In this document: piece after piece, positions 21,638 to 33,155 of the stretch
Layout: every line of letters begins with the position of its first letter
Position numbering within the stretch: position 1 is the stretch's first letter
Position numbers and translations under genes: made by a program
NCBI GenBank assembly: GCA_028274465.1
Contig: CM051457.1
Location: 63,984,899 to 64,048,898 of the forward strand
Source: Plantago ovata
Taxonomy: Eukaryota; Streptophyta; Magnoliopsida; Lamiales; Plantaginaceae
DNA: 64,000 nt
Direction of reading: 5' to 3'
Notes under the pieces: generated by a model
Database searches by the model: none
What the model was told of the DNA's origin: nothing
What the model saw: the letters and a program-made list of their open reading frames with translations, nothing else

Positions 21638-24097
21638 ATGACGACCTTAAAAGCTCGCTTGACACCCACGTTCTCGCAAGTCAGGAAAGGGTCAGCTATA
21701 TACTTGGAAGAAGAGTTATCGGAGTATGAGGTAACAAGTTCTATAGTGAGAAGGATTCCGAGGTTCGAAGATGGAGTGGGGATGAATCCGTTAAGCTTCA
21801 TCAGGTCCTATGAGGAAGAAATAGCAAAAGTTCCAGCAAAGGGGTTCACTGAGGACCAATTATGCAGGAAATTATTTTCTTTTGCTATGGGATATGAACC
21901 AAGGATTTGGATAGCAAGGTTAGCACCAGGATCACTGAGGACCTGGAGCCAAGTAGTAGAGGAGTTCTTGGCACGTTTCATGCCTTACCATGAGACGATT
22001 GCACTGCGGAATCGGATCGAACACTTCAAGCAAGGAGAATACGAGCGGTTCTATGACACCTATGAACGTCTTGAGCTGTATAAACGTGAGTGCCCCCACC
22101 ACCGTTTCGACGACGGGGAGCTGATTTGGTTTTTTGTTGGAGGACTACGTGATGAAGTTAGGCTTCAAGTGGATGGGATGTGTGGAGGTTTAGAAGAATG
22201 TACATTTGAAGAGGCAGAGAAGGTCTTTCAAAAGTACGCCAATGGATCCGCACAATCCGAGAAAATAAAGTCGAATGAAGTCACCAACATATATTCAAAT
22301 CAGGGCAAAACTGACGAGTTATACGAAGGATATTCTGAAGACGAAGACATCAGTGAGGAGGAGGAACTTGCGTTTTACGCAGGGATTAAAGCCATTGAGA
22401 GTGTTTTCGAGATAGCACACGCAGGGCATGCTGAGAACAATCTTCGCATCGAAAAGGCCTTTGAAGCGGTCGAAGTAACTGAGCAACTCATCAAGGAGCT
22501 TAGCCTGTTGAAGTGCGAAAAGTGCGGGAAAGCAGTCGAAGACACCCCCCTAGAAGTAGTGGGCGAACCACCCGAGGTAGGGGGCGAATCGCCCCCCAAC
22601 TCCATGGAATTGGACGACCGCACTTCCTCCGATGTGACACCTGAAACTGATCCCGAGCCACTTCCAATTGTTACCACCAAGGAGAATGAATGCGAAGAGG
22701 TGAATCTACTACTCCGTGAAGGCAAGATGACCAAAATTCCTAACTTCGTGCGTCCTAAACGGGTTGAATCTACTGGGACCGAGAATACAGGACCAAGCAC
22801 AGAACAAGAGGTTAGCGGAAGTTCCAAAGAACCTCAAGAAGTTCCGGAAAGGAATGATGAACCAAGACCATCTGTGGAAGACATAGGTGATGATGAGGTC
22901 GAGGTAGGAACTCCTATGCCAGGGGAACTTCACAAATCTTCTAATCCGTATGTACCTCCAAAGCCACATGTACCATTCCCAAGTCGGATCAAGCAAGCCA
23001 AGAAGGATATTCGAGAATCACCCCTATTCCAACGCCTCTCGAAAGTGGAAGTCAATGTGCCCCTCTTGGAGTTAATCCAAAACATTCCAACTTATACGAA
23101 ATTCTTTCATGAGATCAAGAACAAAAAGGTTACTCCAGGAACGGAAGTGAATGGGGTTGAAATGGTCAACTCAATTGCCGGATTGCCCGTGAAGAAGAAG
23201 GATCCTGGAAGTTTCATCATTGACATCGCCTTAGGGAATGGACGAACTACAAAGGCAATGCTTGACTTAGGGGCTAGCATTAACTTAATGCCCTATTCGG
23301 TATACAAGGCCCTGGATCTCGGAGAATTGACACCAACTGATATGGTCGTACAAATGGCAGACCAAAGTGTGAAGAGGCCGGTCGGGATAATAGAAGAAAT
23401 TCTTGTGAAGGTGGAAAAGTTGATAATCCCAGCTGATTTTGTAATAATGAAGTCTGCGGACGAGGGAAAGAGCCATATTCGAGAGCACGTAGTACTACTT
23501 GGGAGACCGTTCATGGCGACCACCAACACATGCCTTGAATTTAAGGGCAAGAAAATAACCATGGAGGTAATGGGCGAGAAGATTGAGTTGGTAGGATGTA
23601 GCATCGGAGATAAGGAAGTCACAGAAGAGTTAAAATTTGTCGATTGTTATGATTCCGTGATTTCCAAATTTCATCATTGCCATGATAATCGTGAACCACT
23701 TGAGGAGGCACTAACCATGCAAACTGAGACGTGCTACATGACCGAAGAAGCAAGGAAACTAGTTGAAATAATGGATAGCACCCCAGAAATTCCCGCAGGA
23801 GAAGAGGTACTTGAACCCTTAGACGAAGAAGAGGAAGAAAGTAGATTTCCTGAAGAGCCTAGCTTAGAATTGAAACCACTTCTTGCGCACCTCAAGTATG
23901 TGTACTTAGGAGAAAATCAGAAGAAGCCTGTAATTGTCTCCTCACATCTCTCCGACAATGAAGAAAGTAAGCTGATTGAAGTATTGAAGGAAAATTCCGC
24001 AGCTATAGGATGGGGGATCAGTGATATCAAAGGAATTAGCCCTACACGGTGCGTGCACAACATCACTCTAGAGCAAGATGTCAAACCCGTTAGGCAA
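21638..24097 (+). pseudogene. gag-PR: Element I: gag-protease and start of RT, cut by insertion C
   Basis: One open frame starts MTTLKARLTPTFSQV after a 205-base leader. The gag block is at about residues 50-210 (FIRSYEEEIAKV, SLRTWSQVVEEFLARFMP, CPHHRFDDGELIWFFVGGL). An acidic linker follows. The protease at about 530-650 has MLDLGASINLMP and VVLLGRPFMATTNT; the active-site triplet is DLG rather than DTG/DSG, as I recall for some Athila-type proteases. The frame then enters the RT N-terminal region (ITLEQDVKP) and is broken at 24097 by C; it resumes at 29622. No CCHC zinc knuckle is evident. Residues near 305-320 (GEPPEVGGESPP) are encoded by two GC palindromes of the LTR type. Confidence 0.88.
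22559..22600 (+). repeat. GC palindromes inside gag coding sequence of I
   Basis: Two units (GTGGGCGAACCACCC and GGGGGCGAATCGCCCCCC) lie in frame in the linker between gag and protease. The second has the same core, GCGAATCGC, as the LTR arrays. Confidence 0.8.
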
Positions 24098-25380
24098 TGA
24101 TGAATGTGTATTTTACACTTTCATTCGAGTCTTTTTCACCTAATTTAGCTATCCTCTATGTTAATTTAGCTATATTTTAGTACATTTTATTAGAATAGTG
24201 TCACGTTTCCCGTTAGATTTTATTTTACAGGTTTTGGTTGAAATTCGGAGAAATACGGGCATTTATATTGAAGTCTACAAGGAATTGGTGTTCCAGAAGC
24301 ATATTTGGAGTATCTGAAGGTTTCCGGATAGGATTTGGAGTCTAGGGGCCGAATCTGGAGGTTAGAAGGCTACTAGAAGTCATAAACCGAGTTCGAAAAG
24401 GTGAAGAAATCCAAAACCGCGTCGAAAACGCGAAAATTCCACGTTTACACTAGGGGGCGAACCGCCCCAGCTCTCGGGCGAACCGCCCCAGAGTATTTTC
24501 GGGCCTATATATAGTTGCGAGTTTTCTCTCCGAAAATCATATCTTTCCAAGCCTACTTTCTCACCTCTCTCTATAGTTCTAGGTAGGAACTTCCCGGGGC
24601 TTGTCCTGGGAGTTCCATAGCTTAGGGGATACTTTTTCAAAGCAGATTGGAGCGCGTAGGATCGCAATCATCCGGAGATTGACAACCTTCGGTAACTTTG
24701 TATCTTACAACTTTTATCTACTTATTTTATATATTCTTTCAATATGTTTTCTTCTATGATTGCTATTGATTGCATGCACATTATGAGTAGCTAAATTTAT
24801 CGTTGGTGGTAGTATGTGAATTCTTAGCGAGGGAAGATAATCATGCTAATGGCTATATCGCGCATTATACTCCGTGTCATTGCTTTATTTCGTTGATGAG
24901 TTGAACACCAAAATTCTCGTATGTTGTATTGATCATTATGCACACTAGGACACTTGTCGGCCAATCAGACTTAATTATCTTCATAGTGTTGAATGATTAC
25001 GGAACACAATAGGACGTTAGTTGTTGACAGGTCAGACCCATATTATCTTCGTAGTGCACAATACTTACAACAGGACCCAAGATTCATTCAAAGATCTCTA
25101 TGCAAGACCGAGGAATTTATGCATGATTATCGACCCATTATGTTAAGAAGGACCATACTATCACCAACCTCCATTATCTGCTTGAAAACCCCCTATTGCT
25201 TTTTATTTGCTGTTTTATATTTTCTTGATTAAATAGATAAAGCTAGTTATAGTCCTGAGAGAACGACACTCGAGTCATTCTACTGCTACACTACTGGTTT
25301 TCGTTGTAGTTGTGGATTGCCTTTGGCTAAATAACAAATATTATTTGTTGAATCGAGACCTGACAAATATCCGTTCATCA
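24098..25380 (+). repeat. Element C: 5' LTR
   Basis: 1283 bp, TGATGAATG to CGTTCATCA. A TATATATA box near 24509 has two GC palindromes (24452-24492) just upstream. Confidence 0.9.
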
Positions 25381-25383
25381 AAT

Positions 25384-25401
25384 TGGCGCCGCTGCCGGGG
25401 A
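25384..25401 (+). promoter_or_regulatory. Element C: primer-binding site (tRNA-Asp)
   Basis: TGGCGCCGCTGCCGGGGA, one base different from the tRNA-Asp complement. Confidence 0.87.
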
Positions 25402-25500
25402 CTATACTCATTTTTTCTGTTTAATTTGTTTATATTTACAGCTTTCAATTCCTAATTCTACTAGTTTTAGTTTTCCTTTTTAATCTCTCTCTGATACTGC

Positions 25501-25595
25501 TTTCCTAGTTTGTTTCTAATCACCTTTCCTAGTCTGTTTCTAATCACCTTTCCTAGTCTGTTTCTAATCACCTTTCCTAGTCTGTTTCTAATCTT
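25501..25595 (+). repeat. 24-bp tandem repeat in the leader of C
   Basis: The unit TTTCTAATCACCTTTCCTAG plus TCTG is repeated about 3.5 times. B and I have only one related copy in this place, so the expansion is specific to C or its close source. Confidence 0.85.
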
Positions 25596-25625
25596 CTAGC
25601 TTGTCACAGATATTCAGGTCTTGTG

Positions 25626-27390
25626 ATGGCTCGCCCACTTTTGAAATCATGGGTTCAACCCAACAAAGCATTGATGAGAGGTTCGGCTATTGTTCTTTCT
25701 GCTGCAACTCGAGATTTGGATATCAAAAGTTGCATGTACCAGCAACTCCGGAGGTTCTATGGGTTGGCTAGGGAAGATGTTATGGGATACCTGAATGATA
25801 TTGACGACTTTATCAACAATCTTCCAAGGCCCGGAGCAGGGATAACGGACGATGAGCTAAGGATGAAGGTTTTTGCTTTGGGGCTTGGTGATAAAGCCAA
25901 GGCATGGTTAGGCTCTCTGGAAGCCGGATCACTAGACACCTGGGACAAGGTGTATTCTGCTTTTATGGAGAAATACTTTCCTCACACATTGACTACCGCT
26001 CTTAAGGCGCAAATCACAGGATTCAAACAGGACTATAATGAGACCATCTACACCGCTTTCGAGAGATTCAAGGACCTCATGCACAAGTGTCCACACCATG
26101 GTTTTGGGCTTCCTGATCTTGTCCAACACTTCTACAATGGACTCACATATGAGAGTCAACAGGTGGTGGATTTCCAATGCCGTGGTACTATCTGGGAAGA
26201 GACCGCCGAGGATGTGTGGGCGTGTTTTGAAAGGCTTGCTAAAGGATCTCAATCCAAGGATCCAAGAGCAATGGTTAGAAGGCGTGGACCTGAGGCCCCA
26301 CCAAACCAGGAGATCCCAATGCATGAAGTGAATGGTGTGAGTGGCGATAGGTTCGAAGGTTTCGCCAATCAGATGAGGCAAGCTCTAAGTGGCCTAATCG
26401 GAACTTCTCCCTCCAACGAGGTATGTAGGGTGTGCAAGAATTATGGGCATGGGGCTCATATGTGTAGATCAGTTCTAGCACGAGAAGATGTTCACTTGGG
26501 AAACCGTAGTAATCCTACTCCTAAGGACGAAGCATCTACATCCAAGTCATCAACTCTCATGGATAATTTACAGAAATTGGTGGATTTCACCCAAGTGTTT
26601 TTGAAGAGATACGAGGAGGATTCGGCAAAGATCAATGCTCGTCTGGATCAATTAGAAGCTAGAGCTAGTAGAGAGCAAGGGAAGTTACATAGCAGCACTG
26701 AGAGGTCCATGTCGATCAACTTGGTGGAAGATCAACCAGTGGAAATCACCATTAAGCAAGTTGCTAAGTGCGAGTGTTACAAGGATGAAGAGCCTCCACT
26801 AGCCAAGGAAGAAGAGAAGGACCTTGGTACTAATGAGAATGGAAAGAAGCAAGAGAATCCCGAGCCACTCCCTCAAAGTTTCGATGTTAAGGTCGGGATT
26901 GGTGAACTTGAAGATGTCCGTGCCACACTAGACACGGGATCTTACTCGAACGTGCTCCCTTTGAATGTGTTTGAGTGTTTGAGAAGAGTAACCTTGGAAA
27001 ACTATCTGACCATAGGGCTATTGTGCAACTGGCGGATGGATCCTTAGTGAGACCCGAAGGCGTTGTGAAAAATGTGTTGGTCAAGATTGGTGAAGCATCT
27101 GTATACACCAATTTTGTAGTTATGCCGGCGTCTGCACCTGGAACGGGGGATGTCATACTCTTAGGGCAAACATTCTTGACTAAACTAGCTCCGTGATGGA
27201 CATCTACCAAAGAACTTTCACTATCGAAGTGGATGGCAAGCAACACGTGTTGCAAGCCATACCTGAACCGCCTGATATTACTACTCACTACTGTGGTCTT
27301 ACGGCCTATATTATTTCTTATTCACAGGTTCGTGGCATGGAAAGGAGATCAATGAAGGGGAAGCCTAGTACCCGCAGAAAGAAGAGATAG
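25626..27390 (+). pseudogene. gag-PR: Element C: gag-protease with two frameshifts
   Basis: The first open stretch (25626-27047, 474 aa) starts MARPLLKSWVQPNKA and covers the gag block, a full CCHC zinc knuckle (CRVCKNYGHGAHMC) and the protease motif LDTGSYSNVLP. Frame is lost at TGTTTGAGTGTTTGAG near 26972, exactly as in B. The protease continues in a second frame (26975-27196, VYTNFVVMPASAPGTGDV) and after another one-base loss near 27185 in a third (27193-27390, IYQRTFTIEVDGKQHV). Unlike B there is no stop in the gag part, so intact Gag with a zinc knuckle could still be made. No RT follows. Confidence 0.88.
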
Positions 27391-28320
27391 GCGCGGACAG
27401 GAGTCGAGTCAAAGACATTAAACAATGGCGTTATCCGGGAGGCAACCCGGAGATTTTATCGCTTTCTTTACCGCTTTAGATTTTATCTCACGAGTTTGAT
27501 TGAGTATTATAGGTCACTTATACAAGCATTAGCTCTCACCTTGGATCCACTTTCGACGTTCGGGACGAGCGACGACGTTCAGGTTTGGGGAGGAGGTTAT
27601 CGCTGGTTATCTCTATACTTATCTTGCTTATGATAAACTCGTGAAATTTTTTGCATTTGCAGGTTTACTACTTTCCTAGGATAGTCTTGCATGTTTTATA
27701 TGGAGTTTATTGCCGAATTTTTTGAACTTTTTTATTGGGTAGATCAACCAACTATGCCATTAATCTTATGCTTCATCTCTATGAATTTGTTTGAGGTTTT
27801 TCTCGCTTGGCTTGTCACATTATGTATTGCACTTAGTTAAGCATGGTAGTCTCGATATCACTTAGTGGTGTTTTCTCTACTGCGGTTCACGAAGGCCTTT
27901 ATAATAGGATGATGCATGTTAGGGTCTTATGGTTGTCTCCCGAGTAATTATGTACCTAAGAGGCAACAAGTCTTCACCATGCTTTGAGATTGCTAAATGC
28001 CTAGGAAGGAGGTAGTGTGAGGTTGTGTGATCCTTTCGTATGTTAGCATGCATCATTACGTCGTCACTGACTAGGTCCAGGTAGAGAATGTTACGAGAGA
28101 CTATCTTGTCTCGACATAAGTGCTTATGTGGATGTGTATAAGTCAATCGAGGTATTCTTCAACCTATATTCATGCTTTGATTTATATGGTTTTTGTTCAT
28201 ATGTTATTTGGTAGATTCAGTAATTTAGTTCATTTTATTTGGCATGAAACTCCATTTTTTGAGTGTTGCATGTTTTTTGTATTAGAGTCTAGCTTAGTTG
28301 CTTGAGGACAAGCAAAGGTT
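27391..28320 (+). other. Element C: 3' non-coding module, shortened
   Basis: It holds the post-gag hairpin CCGGGAGGCAACCCGG (about 27436-27451), the PPT-like GGTTTGGGGAGGAGG near 27583, and the conserved end from about 28040. By comparison with B a deletion of about 620 bp at 28036 removed both CCTATTC hairpins and the A-rich tract. No gene. Confidence 0.75.
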
Positions 28321-28334
28321 CGGTTTGGGGAGTT
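28321..28334 (+). promoter_or_regulatory. Element C: polypurine tract
   Basis: CGGTTTGGGGAGTT lies directly before the 3' LTR. Confidence 0.8.
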
Positions 28335-29616
28335 TGATGAATGTGTATTTTACACTTTCATTCGAGTCTTTTTCACCTAATTTAGCTATCCTCTATGTTA
28401 ATTTAGCTATATTTTAGTACATTTTATTAGAATAGTGTCACGTTTCCCTTTAGATTTTATTTTACAGGTTTTGGTTGAAATTCGGAGAAATACGGGCATT
28501 TATATTGAAGTCTACAAGGAATTGGTGTTCCAGAAGCATATTTGGAGTATCTGAAGGTTTCCGGATAGGATTTGGAGTCTAGGGGCCGAATCTGGAGGTT
28601 AGAAGGCTACTAGAAGTCATAAACCGAGTCCGAAAAGGTGAAAAAATCCAAAACCGCGTCGAAAACGCGAAAATTCCGCGTTTACACTGCGGGGCGAACC
28701 GCCCCAGCTCTCTGGCGAACCGCCCCAGAGTATTTTCGGGCCTATATATAGTTGCGAGTTTTCTCTTCGAAAATCATATCTTTCCAAGCCTACTTTCTCA
28801 CCTCTCTCTATAGTTTTAGGTAGGAACTTCCCGGGGCTTGTCCTGGGAGTTCCATAGCTTAGGGGATACTTTTTCATAGCAGATTGGAGCGCGTAGGATC
28901 GCAATCATCCGGAGATTGACAACCTTCGGTAACTTTGTATCTTACAACTTTTATCTACTTATTTTATATATTCTTTCAATATGTTTTCTTCTATGATTGC
29001 TATTGATTGCATGCACATTATGAGTAGCTAAATTTATCGTTGGTGGTAGTATGTGAATTCTTAGCGAGGGAAGATAATCATGCTAATGGCTATATCGCGC
29101 ATTATACTCCGTGTCATTGCTTTATTTCGTTGATGAGTTGAACACCAAAATTCTCGTATGTTGTATTGATCATTATGCACACTAGGACACTTGTCGGCAA
29201 ATCAGACTTAATTATCTTCGTAGTGTTGAATGATTACGGAACACAATAGGACGTTAGTTGTTGACAGGTCAGACCCATATTATCTTCGTAGTGCACAATA
29301 CTTACAACAGGACCCAAGATTCATTCAAAGATCTCTATGCAAGACCGAGGAATTTATGCATGATTATCGACCCATTATGTTAAGAAGGACCATACTATCA
29401 CCAACCTCCATTATCTGCTTGAAAACCCCCTATTGCTTTTTATTTGCTGTTTTATATTTTCTTGATTAAATAGATAACGCTAGTTATAGTCCTGAGAGAA
29501 CGACACTCGAGTCATTCCACTGCTACACTACGGTTTTCGTTGTAGTTGTGGATTGCCTTTGGCTAAATAACAAATATTATTTGCTGAATTGAGACCTGAC
29601 AAATCTCCGTTCATCA
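28335..29616 (+). repeat. Element C: 3' LTR
   Basis: 1282 bp, nearly identical to the 5' LTR. Two GC palindromes at 28689-28730 lie upstream of the TATATATA box near 28744. Confidence 0.9.
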
Positions 29617-29621
29617 GGCAA

Positions 29622-30179
29622 CCTCAGCGAAGGATAAATCCAGCCATGCAAGAGGTGGTAAAGAAAGAAGTGATCAAGTTGCTAGATGCTGATATGATTT
29701 ACCCCATTCCTGATAGTCGATGGGTGAGCCCGGTACATGTAGTTCCTAAGAAATCAGGAGTCACGGTGGAATAGAATGAGAAGGGAGAATTGGTACCGGT
29801 TAGGAAGACCACTGGATGCCGGATGTGCATTGACTATAGAAGATTAAATGCCGCCACTAAAAAGGACCACTTCCCTTTACCATTTATAGATGACATGCTA
29901 AACCGCCTTGCGGGGCGGAAATTTTATTGTTTTCTTGATGGTTTATCAGGTTTCTACCAGATTCCGATAGCACCGGAGGATCAGGAGAAGACGACATTCA
30001 CTTGCCCATTCGGAACATTTACCTATAGGAGGATGCCATTTGGACTATGCAACGCTCCCGCCACTTTTCAAAGGTGCATGCTTTCTGTTTTCTCTGACAT
30101 AGTAACTAAATTTGTTGAAGTTTTCATGGAAGATTTTTCCCTTTTGGTGATTCGTTTGATGAATGCTTGGAAAGATTAG
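29622..30179 (+). pseudogene. RT: Element I: reverse transcriptase, N-terminal two thirds
   Basis: It resumes the frame cut at 24097. Visible are RRINPAMQEVVKKEVIKLL, WVSPVHVVPKKSG, CRMCIDYRRLNAATKKDHFP (RT motif 2-3), LDGLSGFYQIPIAPEDQEKT, FTYRRMPFGLCNAPATFQRC, and the catalytic box VFMEDFS. The box normally reads xxDD, so the first of the two metal-binding aspartates is Glu here. An in-frame TAG lies at 29772-29774, and frame is lost near 30140 just after the catalytic box. It would copy element RNA into DNA, but this copy is inactive. Confidence 0.9.
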
Positions 30180-31258
30180 ATCTTGTTTTGAAAAGGTGCA
30201 TTGAATGCAACTTGACCTTAAGCTGGGAGAAGAGTCATTATATGGTTAGAGAAGGCATTGTTCTTGGACATGTAGTTTCTGAAAGAGGTATTGAGGTAGA
30301 CAAGGCTAAGATCGAAATCATTGAAAAACTTCCCCCACCTACTTGTGTGAAAGAATTGCAATCTTTTCTTGGCCATGTAGGTTTCCATAGGAGGTTTATT
30401 AAAGATTTTTCGAAAATTGCTAAACCTTTAAGTAGCTTGCTTGCAAAAGATGTGGTTTTCCATTTCTCTAATGAATGCTTAGTTGCTTTTAATACCCTTA
30501 AGGAAAAGCTTGTTTCTACTCCCATTGTTGTGCCGCCTGATTGGAATCTTCCTTTTGAGATTATGTGTGATGCTACGAATTTTGTTATGGGTGCTGTTAT
30601 ATGCCAAAAAGTTGATAAGCAGTATCGTGTGATTTATTATGTTAGTAAGACTCTAGACACTGTAAAAGTTAATTATACAACTACTGAAAAGGAATTTTTA
30701 GCTGTTGTCTTTGCTTTACAAAAGTTTAGGTCTTATTTAATTGGCCATCCTGTGAATGTCCATACTGATCATGCTGCTTTGAGACATTTGATAGCTAAGC
30801 AAGATTCTAAGCCTAGATTAATCCGTTGGGTCCTTTTGCTGCAAGACTTTGATTTGACCATAGTGGATAGAGCTGGTAGGGAGAATTTATTAGCAGATTT
30901 ATCTAGAATACCTAATATCCCTGTTGATTCAATACCCATCAATGAGGACCTCCCTGATGAGCACTTAATGAAGGCTAATGAAGAGCCATGGTATGCAGTT
31001 ATTGTAAACTATTTGGCTATGAATGTTTGTCCCACTAACTTTTCAGCCTTAGACAACAGAGCTCTTGCCAAGCGTTGCAGGACTTACATATGGGATGATC
31101 CGCATCTATTCAAGGAAGGAGCTGATGGGAATCTAAGGAGATACGTGCCACAAGAAGAGCAACAAAGTGTGCTGAGTCATTGCCATGAGCTTAATTGTGG
31201 GGGACACTATAGTGGGTTGAAAACAGCTCGCAAGGTACTGCAAGCAGGATTTTTCTAG
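30140..31258 (+). pseudogene. RT-RH: Element I: RT thumb, RNase H and integrase zinc domain
   Basis: In the second frame: RT connection ([51 protein letters not shown]), then RNase H with acidic residues in [41 protein letters not shown] and [13 protein letters not shown]. The integrase zinc region begins at [16 protein letters not shown]. The frame ends at a TAG at 31256-31258 inside the sequence between QAGFF and PTIYRDAR. Confidence 0.88.
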
Positions 31259-32350
31259 CCAACAATATACCGAGATGCTCGAAATTTTGTGAAGAATTGT
31301 GACCCATGTCAACGAGGTGGTAGTATTGGCAAGAAAGATGAAATGCCCCTTCAAAGGAATCTAGTGGTAGAACCTTTCGATGTATGGGGCATTGATTTCA
31401 TGGGACCATTTCCATCAAGTGGAGGCTATGTATACATTCCTGTTGCAGTGGATTATGTGACTAAATGGGTGGAGGCAATTCCTACAAAAACAAATGACGG
31501 CGCAGTGGTTATGAAGTTCTTGAAGGAGGTAATATTCTCTAGATTTGGGTGCCCTAGGACAATCATCAGTGATGGAAGGTCACACTTCGTCAATAGAACG
31601 TTTGCCTCCCTTCTTAAGAGATACAGTGTCCACCATAGTGTCGCTACACCATATCACCCGCAGACATCGGGACAAGTCGAAGTCAGCAACCGTCAAATTA
31701 AGAAGATCCTGGAGCGAGTAGTGAAGCCTAGTAGGAAGGATTGGGCAGGAAAATTGAATGATGCACTTTGGGCATACAGGACTAGCTACAAGACGGTGAT
31801 CGGGACCACTCCGTACAGACTTGTGTATGGGAAAGCATGTCATCTTCCCGTAGAACTGGAACATAAGGCATATTGGGCTATAAAGGCACTCAATCTTGAT
31901 ATGGGAAAAGCTGGCGAGGAACGATTGTTGCAACTAGATGAGCTTGATTAATTACGACTAGGTGCTTATGAAAATGCCAAGATCTACAAGGAACGTACTA
32001 AGAAGTATCATGATCGTGGTATAGTACGTAAGGAATTGATCCCTGGACAAAAAGCTTTGGTATTTAATTCTCGCCTTCGACTATTTCCTGGAAAGCTCCG
32101 TACTCGTTGGGATGGACCGTACGAAATTATCGAAGTTTCTCCCCATGGAGCTGTAATACTCTTTGATCCAAAGACGGGAAATACCTTCAAGGTGAATGGC
32201 CAGCGAGTGAAGCCATACTTCGAGATATCTAGTGATCAAAGGGAGGGGGTTACACCATCATTAGACTTGTTTTTCGTTTTTCATTTCTGTGTTGTGAGTT
32301 TATTTTTCCTTTCTCGTAAATTTTGTACTCCAACCTATTCTTTCGAATAG
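31259..32350 (+). pseudogene. INT: Element I: integrase
   Basis: It continues in frame from the preceding stop. CDPCQRGG completes the HHCC zinc site. The catalytic core shows the three acidic residues in [20 protein letters not shown] and [14 protein letters not shown]. An in-frame TAA lies at 31949-31951. After it come the C-terminal part and a GPY/F-type motif ([12 protein letters not shown]). No chromodomain is seen, as expected for Athila. The likely natural end is near EISSDQRE; the frame runs to a stop at 32350. Confidence 0.88.
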
Positions 32351-33134
32351 GTTTGGGGAAGTCGTTGTGAGTCATTTTGTTTCTCTTTTCGTTATGCTAC
32401 CGCTGGCTAAAAAAAATCGGAAAAAAAGAAGAAAGAAAAAATCCAGGATAAAAGAAAAAAAAAAGAAAAAAAGGAATTGGAAAAGAAAAAAAAGAAAAAA
32501 AAGGAAAAGACCCCAAAAAAGCAAAGAAGGGTCCAAAAAGAAAGCCAAAAAGCATTTTAGCTAAATGTTGTGTCTCATTTTCCAATTCTTGTAATGTTCG
32601 TAATCGTGTTGTAAATTTTCTATCTTTTCTTTTGTTTTGAGTGTCATCTGTTCTAGACCACCCTCGTCCTGCCATTCAGGAAGTGGTTAATAGCTTAAGG
32701 CTTTGCTTGAGAGATGGGTAGAATAGGGGAGTGTTATCTTTTATAGGGAACCCTCCTTCGTTTGATGAGAGCCAACACTGGTTCGACCTCTTTGAGGAAA
32801 AGTCTTAACTTGGTGAATAGCAGTAAGTTCTCAGTTTCATAGGCACGGGACAACCATTCGTATCTTAACATGTTTCATTACGTCGTCACTGACTAGGTCC
32901 AGGTAGAGAATATTACGAGAGACTATCTTGTCTTGACATAAGTGCTTATGTGGATGTGTATGAGTCAATCGAGGCATTCTTCAACCCATATTCATGTTTT
33001 GATTTATATGGTTTTTGTTCATATGTTTTTTGATAGATTCATTAGATTAGTTCATTTTATTTGGCATGAGACTCCATTTTTTGTGTTGCATTGTTTTTTG
33101 CATTAGAGTCTAGCTTAGTTGCTTGAGGACAAGC
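32351..33134 (+). other. Element I: 3' non-coding module
   Basis: It starts with the hairpin CCTATTCTTTCGAATAGG (32333-32350) followed by GTTTGGGGAAG, and an A-rich tract (32407-32560). A block is closely shared with B, D and E (about 32640-33130). No env-like ORF is present between integrase and PPT. Confidence 0.75.
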
Positions 33135-33155
33135 AAAGGTTCGGTTTGGGGAGTT
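33135..33155 (+). promoter_or_regulatory. Element I: polypurine tract
   Basis: GGTTCGGTTTGGGGAGTT lies directly before the 3' LTR. Confidence 0.8.

Larger units (their letters stand above)
24098..29616 (+). mobile_element. Element C: gag-only (TR-GAG-like) retrotransposon nested in I
   Basis: 5519 bp, flanked by perfect GGCAA duplications (24093-24097, 29617-29621). LTRs are 1283 and 1282 bp and nearly identical, so this is one of the youngest events. The internal region (2954 bp) holds only gag-protease. It belongs with B: same start, same protease frameshift, same post-gag sequence. It has lost about 620 bp of the 3' module relative to B. Confidence 0.92.

Noticed and set aside
24380..24667. 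Minus-strand ORFs in the LTRs of C (also 28617-28904)
   Set aside because: Both are the same LTR sequence read antisense; no homologous frame is kept in the LTRs of B or I.
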